Source: UMGS902 sp045580835
Lineage (GTDB): Bacteria; Bacillota; Clostridia; Oscillospirales; CAG-272
NCBI GenBank assembly: GCA_045580835.1
Contig: JAZNOM010000125.1
Span: forward strand, 1 to 33,363
Length of the DNA: 33,363 nucleotides
Direction: 5' to 3'
A program made the translations under genes and the position numbers. Numbering within the stretch: position 1 is the stretch's first letter; every line of letters begins with the position of its first letter. Positions 30,343 through 33,363 of this stretch are shown in pieces. The notes under the pieces are model-generated. The model saw nothing but the letters and a program-made list of their open reading frames with translations, was not told where the DNA came from and did not search any database.

Positions 30343-30585
30343 ATGAGAATAGACAAATTTTTAAAGGTGTCGCGCCTCATCAAGCGCCGCACCGTTGCAA
30401 ACGATGCTTGCGATGCCGCGCACATCAGCGTAAACGGCAAGGTTGTAAAGGCATCGTATGATGTTAAGGTCGGCGATATTATCGAAATCGCATTTGGCGA
30501 GAGAGTGCTTAAGGTAAAGGTTACCGATGTAAAGGACAGCACAAAGAAAGCCGATGCGGCAGAAATGTACACCGTTATAGATTAA
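30343..30585 (+). CDS. rqcP: S4-domain RNA-binding protein RqcP (YabO/HslR type)
   Basis: 80-residue S4-domain protein. MRIDKFLKVSRLIKRRTVANDAC is the S4 signature helix pair, followed by the beta turn HISVNGKVVKASYDVKVGDIIEI. In Firmicutes this protein works with RqcH on stalled 50S subunits, supporting C-terminal alanine tailing of nascent chains. Start ATG 30343 has CGGAGA about 6 nt upstream. It sits in the yabO position of the conserved mazG-yabO-yabP-yabQ-divIC order. No promoter is evident, and the HU terminator is directly upstream, so it probably depends on read-through from the HU unit. Confidence 0.93.
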   Translation: MRIDKFLKVSRLIKRRTVANDACDAAHISVNGKVVKASYDVKVGDIIEIAFGERVLKVKVTDVKDSTKKADAAEMYTVID

Positions 30586-30587
30586 GC

Positions 30588-30630
30588 GCAGGGAGAATTT
30601 TTTATAAAAAGTTCTCCCTGCCTTTTTTTT
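30588..30630 (+). terminator. Terminator after rqcP
   Basis: GCAGGGAGAA (30588-30597) pairs with TTCTCCCTGC (30612-30621), with further A/T pairing in the loop, followed by C and eight Ts. It separates rqcP from the sporulation genes yabP-yabQ, implying a separate promoter for them. Confidence 0.92.
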
Positions 30631-30660
30631 CGCATACCATTGTAAAAAAGGAGGTATGCG
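30631..30660 (+). promoter_or_regulatory. Candidate sigma-E -10 and inverted repeat ahead of yabP
   Basis: CATACCAT (30633-30640) is close to the sigma-E -10 consensus CATACAnT, but no convincing -35 lies 13-15 nt upstream. The same bases form an 8-bp inverted repeat, CGCATACC (30631-30638) with GGTATGCG (30653-30660), enclosing most of the AAAGGAGG ribosome-binding site (30647-30654). Confidence 0.4.
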
Positions 30661-30661
30661 T

Positions 30662-30907
30662 ATGGGCGGAAGTATTCATATAAAGGATCGCGAAACGCTT
30701 ACAATGAGCGATGTGCGCGAGGTTTTAAGCTTTGACACCGACTACATTTGTGTTATGACCGATGCAGGCAAGCTTGAGATAGAGGGGGATTCCATGCGGA
30801 TTCTGAGCATGTCGTCCGAGAGCGGTGACATGCTTGTCGCAGGCAGGATAGACGGTGTCTTTTACTCCAAAACGCCAAAGAAAAAGCAGCTTTTTAAGCA
30901 GAAATAA
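30662..30907 (+). CDS. yabP: Sporulation protein YabP
   Basis: 81-residue YabP/YqfC-fold protein, needed for normal spore development in B. subtilis. It contains the family pattern IHIKDRETLTMSDVREVLSFD and a beta-rich LEIEGDSMRILSMS segment, ending in a basic tail. ATG 30662 is chosen over ATG 30656, as AAAGGAGG ends 7 nt before the former and 1 nt before the latter. Its stop overlaps the yabQ ATG (TAATG). The position after rqcP and before yabQ-divIC matches the conserved order. Confidence 0.92.
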   Translation: MGGSIHIKDRETLTMSDVREVLSFDTDYICVMTDAGKLEIEGDSMRILSMSSESGDMLVAGRIDGVFYSKTPKKKQLFKQK

Positions 30908-31503
30908 TGGAAGTATCAATGAATGCCGCCGCCATAAGTGCGGCACTTTCGGTTATTTTAGGTATTGCAATGGGTATCGTCTACGATGTGATACGCTTTG
31001 CAAGACTGGTTTTTGGCTTTGACGTGCGCTCGCCCTTTAAAAAAGGGCGGCGCGGCAAAATCCTTGGCTATATCTTTGTCGTTGTTACCGACCTTTTATT
31101 TTTCGCGGTTTTGACCGTTTGCATGTGCGTTTTCTTTTTCCTCACGGGTGACGGGCGTATGCGCTCGTACGGTCTTGTCGGTGCGCTGCTTGGCTTTGTG
31201 CTTTACTATAACACGATAGGCAGGCTTTTTATCACGGTTTCGTCATTTCTCGTTTCGCTTTTTAAGCGCGCGGTGCGATATGTTTTGCGGCTTTTTGCGG
31301 CTCCGTTTATTTATCTTTTTTTCGCTACGAAAAAAACTGTTTTGCAATTTTTGAAATTACCTATTGTAATGGAGTGTGCGGCGCGGTATAATAATTATAT
31401 AAATAAATGTAAGAAAAATGCGGCAGTCCGTGCCCGAAGGCGAAAAATGCAAAAGGGCGGATGTGTTGTAAACGGAGGTACGCATGGAGAAAAAATCAAA
31501 TAA
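30907..31503 (+). CDS. yabQ: Spore cortex protein YabQ
   Basis: 198-residue membrane protein. It has hydrophobic segments at about 8-30, 55-78, 85-105 and 125-150, the family stretch GIAMGIVYDVIRFARLVF (about 19-36), and a strongly basic C-terminal tail. YabQ is required for spore cortex formation in B. subtilis and sits in the outer forespore membrane. It overlaps yabP by 1 nt and contains the divIC ribosome-binding site and start within its 3' end. Confidence 0.9.
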   Translation: MEVSMNAAAISAALSVILGIAMGIVYDVIRFARLVFGFDVRSPFKKGRRGKILGYIFVVVTDLLFFAVLTVCMCVFFFLTGDGRMRSYGLVGALLGFVLYYNTIGRLFITVSSFLVSLFKRAVRYVLRLFAAPFIYLFFATKKTVLQFLKLPIVMECAARYNNYINKCKKNAAVRARRRKMQKGGCVVNGGTHGEKIK

Positions 31504-31768
31504 TATTCCTGCATCCGTGCGTATTGCATTTGTGGTGTTCCTTGCGCTTGGAATTATCATTATCGGTGCGCTTTGGATGAAAGGTAACGAGATGCGCGAG
31601 CAAAACGATTTGATTGCCGCTGCGGTCACCTCGCAATCCGAGGAGAACGCCCGTAAAGAGGATTTGGTTAACGCGCCGATGGACGAGGACTATGTGCGCG
31701 ATATCGCTCACGAATACGGATATATTACTCCGGGCGAGCAGTTTTATCCCATTAATGTCGAGGAATAA
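31484..31768 (+). CDS. divIC: Septum formation initiator DivIC (FtsB family)
   Basis: 94-residue bitopic cell-division protein. A short basic N-terminus and one membrane helix (about 12-32, VRIAFVVFLALGIIIIGALW) precede a periplasm-facing coiled-coil stretch (about 35-65) and the conserved ending DYVRDIAHEYGYITPGEQFYPI. It works with FtsL and DivIB/FtsQ in the divisome. ATG 31484 lies inside yabQ, overlapping 20 nt, with GGAGGT about 5 nt upstream. An essential division gene co-transcribed with sporulation genes is also the B. subtilis arrangement, where a further promoter drives it; none was recognised here. Confidence 0.92.
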   Translation: MEKKSNNIPASVRIAFVVFLALGIIIIGALWMKGNEMREQNDLIAAAVTSQSEENARKEDLVNAPMDEDYVRDIAHEYGYITPGEQFYPINVEE

Positions 31769-31770
31769 AA

Positions 31771-32643
31771 GTGGAAAAGGTTTTATACAACGGTAAAGAG
31801 ATTCGCATAGTCGAGCCGTGCCTTATAAGCGACGCGGTGTGCGAGCTTTTTACAAAGGCAAATTACACGCTTACGGCGGACGTAACAAATTGCATAGAGT
31901 GTGCGCGTGTGCGCGAGAGAAATCCGCTTGCAAAGGCGGTGCTTTCCAGACTTATCGACAATGTTGTGGCAGCAAAAGAAATTGACGTGCCTGTTTGTCA
32001 GGACACGGGCATGGCGGTTGTATTTGTCTATGTCGGCGACGAGGTTTACATAAACGGTAATATTATTGACGCGGTAAACGAGGGCGTGCGTGCGGCATAT
32101 GTAGGTGCGTCGCTTCGTCTTTCGGTGGTGCGCGACCCACTTTATGACCGCACAAATACAAACGATAATACACCTGCCATTGTGCATATCCGAGCAGTGC
32201 GCGGCGACAAGGTTCGTATCGTGGCACTGCCTAAAGGCTTTGGCAGTGAAAACATGAGCGCGCTTAAAATGTTTACTCCCTCGGCAAGCGAGGATGACAT
32301 TGTAAAATTTGTGGTTGACACCGTTATAAAGGCAGGCTCAAATCCTTGTCCGCCGATATGTGTAGGCGTTGGCATCGGCGGCGATTTTGAGCAGTGCGCC
32401 GCTCTTGCAAAAGAGTGCTTTTGCCGTCCGCTTGACGATGTAAATAAAAACGAAAAGTATGCGGCACTTGAAGCGCGCATGCTTGATGAAATAAACAAAA
32501 CCGATATCGGTCCGCAGGGCTTTTCGGGAGATACAACCGCGCTTGCTGTAAAGATTGCCGCGGCTCCCACGCATATTGCAGGATTGCCGGTTGCGGTTAA
32601 TATCAACTGCCATGTGATAAGACATGCAGAGAAAGAGATTTAA
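31771..32643 (+). CDS. Class I fumarate hydratase, alpha subunit (TtdA/FumA-N type)
   Basis: 290-residue Fe-S hydro-lyase subunit converting fumarate and malate, or tartrate in relatives. Likely 4Fe-4S cysteines: C76 in VPVCQDTG, C193 in NPCPP, followed by GVGIGG, and C280 near the C-terminus (VNINCHVIRHA). GTG 31771 has GAGG 7 nt upstream and follows divIC by 2 nt. Two-subunit class I enzymes normally have a beta subunit gene beside alpha. None is in this window, because a terminator and an unrelated gene follow. The beta subunit must be elsewhere or absent. Fumarase and L-tartrate dehydratase cannot be told apart by eye. Confidence 0.85.
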   Translation: MEKVLYNGKEIRIVEPCLISDAVCELFTKANYTLTADVTNCIECARVRERNPLAKAVLSRLIDNVVAAKEIDVPVCQDTGMAVVFVYVGDEVYINGNIIDAVNEGVRAAYVGASLRLSVVRDPLYDRTNTNDNTPAIVHIRAVRGDKVRIVALPKGFGSENMSALKMFTPSASEDDIVKFVVDTVIKAGSNPCPPICVGVGIGGDFEQCAALAKECFCRPLDDVNKNEKYAALEARMLDEINKTDIGPQGFSGDTTALAVKIAAAPTHIAGLPVAVNINCHVIRHAEKEI

Positions 32644-32670
32644 AAACGCCGCTTTAAAGCGGCGTTTTTT
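32642..32670 (+). terminator. Terminator after the fumarase subunit gene
   Basis: A palindromic stem, AAAAACGCCGCTTT (32642-32655) with AAAGCGGCGTTTTT (32656-32669), ending in a T-run. It begins within the stop codon of the fumarase gene, and the ribosome-binding site of the next gene follows directly. Confidence 0.93.
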
Positions 32671-32681
32671 GCAAGGTAAAG

Positions 32682-33146
32682 ATGATAAAACTATATAAAA
32701 GTGAAATCCTTGACGGCGAACGTGACAGTGATGCGTCGCGCCGATTGATAAATCTTTGCGCGGCGGAGCTTTGCGGTGCCAAGAACCCTACCGTTTTGTG
32801 TACCGAAAGCGGCAAGCCGTATTTTGCAGAGCTTTCGGTAAAGTTCAGTGTAAGTCATAGCGGCGGCAGAGTGATTTTAGCCGTGTCGGATAAAGAAATC
32901 GGCGCGGATATTCAAAAGATAAATCCAAGAGCCATGCGAGTGGCAGAACGCTTTTTTACAGAGAGCGAGTGTGAGTATGTCGGTGGTGAAGTGCAAAGAT
33001 TTTTTGAAATCTGGACAAAAAAAGAAGCCTACGGAAAGTGGCTTGGCGGCGGTTTTATCGCCGCAAAGGATGTAGACGTGACCGCGCTTGATTTCTACAC
33101 CGAAACCGACGGTGAATACGTGATTGCGGTATATGAGAATGATTAG
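32682..33146 (+). CDS. 4'-phosphopantetheinyl transferase (Sfp/AcpT-like, short form)
   Basis: Transfers phosphopantetheine from CoA to a serine of acyl- or peptidyl-carrier proteins. It is 154 residues, shorter than B. subtilis Sfp (about 224) and missing most of the N-terminal half-domain. Conserved elements: FSVSHSG (about 55-61), the metal aspartate in IGADIQ (about 73-78), FFTESECEYV, and WTKKEAYGKWLG (about 110-121) with the catalytic KExxxK. ATG 32682 has AAGG 5 nt upstream. No carrier protein or biosynthetic cluster is near; the partner could be the housekeeping ACP. It lies between two strong terminators with no promoter recognised, so its transcription probably depends on read-through. 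Confidence 0.88.
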   Translation: MIKLYKSEILDGERDSDASRRLINLCAAELCGAKNPTVLCTESGKPYFAELSVKFSVSHSGGRVILAVSDKEIGADIQKINPRAMRVAERFFTESECEYVGGEVQRFFEIWTKKEAYGKWLGGGFIAAKDVDVTALDFYTETDGEYVIAVYEND

Positions 33147-33168
33147 ATAAATTAAAGTTTACGCGAGT

Positions 33169-33217
33169 AAAATTCCGTAAAAAAGGCGGACATGCGCCGG
33201 CTTTTTTACGGAATTTT
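33169..33217 (+). terminator. Terminator after the phosphopantetheinyl transferase gene
   Basis: A 17-bp perfect outer stem (33169-33185 with 33201-33217) with a GC-rich inner loop that can pair further. The A/T-rich ends suit termination on either strand. Confidence 0.85.
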
Positions 33218-33264
33218 AATTGCATAAACATTAATTTACAGTAGAAATATGCGATGAATGAACG

Positions 33265-33363
33265 AAAGTAACGATGGCTCCGCCGTATTTTGTCAAAATC
33301 GAATGCGTTTAGCATTCAAGGCGGAGTCGGGCGCGCGACAGAACCGAATTCAACATTTAGATG
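33265..33363. repeat. Three-way-junction element with same architecture as the 3.6-kb repeats
   Basis: The outer stem is CTCCGCC (33278-33284) with GGCGGAG (33320-33326). Hairpin 1 is ATTTT-GTC-AAAAT (33287-33299). Hairpin 2 is GAATGC-GTTTA-GCATTC (33301-33317). Order, spacing and the GTTTAGC loop edge match the 3.6-kb units, while the stem sequences differ. It runs to the window edge, so its right end is unseen. No gene is recognised from 33147 onward; a minus-strand open frame here (33055-33315) has no ribosome-binding site and appears spurious. Confidence 0.7.

Noticed and set aside
33055..33315. 86-codon minus-strand open frame at the right edge
   Set aside because: It runs antisense across the end of the phosphopantetheinyl transferase gene, a terminator and a structured repeat, with no ribosome-binding site.
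1..33363. tRNA, rRNA, phage, IS-element or defence-system genes
   Set aside because: None was recognised by eye on either strand; a tRNA/Rfam scan would be needed to exclude small RNA genes in the intergenic gaps.

Overview
The window looks like chromosomal core DNA from a spore-forming member of the Clostridia (Bacillota), probably a gut Oscillospiraceae/Ruminococcaceae-type lineage. Three things support this. Sporulation genes are present (a GerA-family germination protein, a SpoIIQ-like M23 protein behind a sigma-F-type promoter, SpoVB, YabP, YabQ). The order spoVB-mazG-...-rqcP-yabP-yabQ-divIC is the classic Firmicutes block. Ribosome-binding sites are mostly strong AAAGGAG types, and vegetative promoters are often near-consensus TTGACA-17-TATAAT. 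The lineage is inference; no rRNA or tRNA was seen.

Layout. 1-3.6 kb: the 3' part of a P-loop nucleoside-kinase-like gene converges on a two-gene minus-strand operon. That operon encodes an esterase fused to a condensation/acetyltransferase-like domain, then a zinc-ribbon membrane protein. 3.6-4.0 kb: tandem structured repeats. 4.0-6.4 kb: cysK and a solitary GerA-family gene whose ribosome-binding site lies inside the cysK terminator. 6.4-7.2 kb: a minus-strand pair, a PqqD-like protein and a soluble S26-type peptidase. 7.3-11.0 kb: a VanY-like peptidase and two tandem CNNM/CorC paralogues. 11.0-15.6 kb (minus): SpoIIQ-like protein, then the operon hydrolase-murF-ddl for the D-Ala-D-Ala step of peptidoglycan synthesis. 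15.7-19.5 kb: cdaA-ybbR and a COG2509-type FAD protein, translationally coupled. 19.6-26.2 kb: recJ, relA-dtd, hemZ. 26.4-29.9 kb: a uridine-kinase-like protein, spoVB, mazG. 30.0-31.8 kb: HU, rqcP, yabP, yabQ, divIC. 31.8-33.1 kb: fumarase alpha subunit and a short phosphopantetheinyl transferase.

The coding content is largely recognisable housekeeping. The least explained material is intergenic. One family, with three-hairpin and covarying-stem architecture, occurs at least five times (about 11.9, 21.8, 24.6, 26.2 and 29.0 kb). Three of those copies end 10-15 nt before start codons that have no Shine-Dalgarno of their own. A second family folds on paper as a three-way junction. It occurs as a 127/128-bp tandem array at 3.6-3.9 kb and as a sequence-divergent but same-shaped element at the right edge. 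No CRISPR array, IS element, phage or obvious defence system was seen. All assignments come from reading the sequence and motifs; no database search was run.
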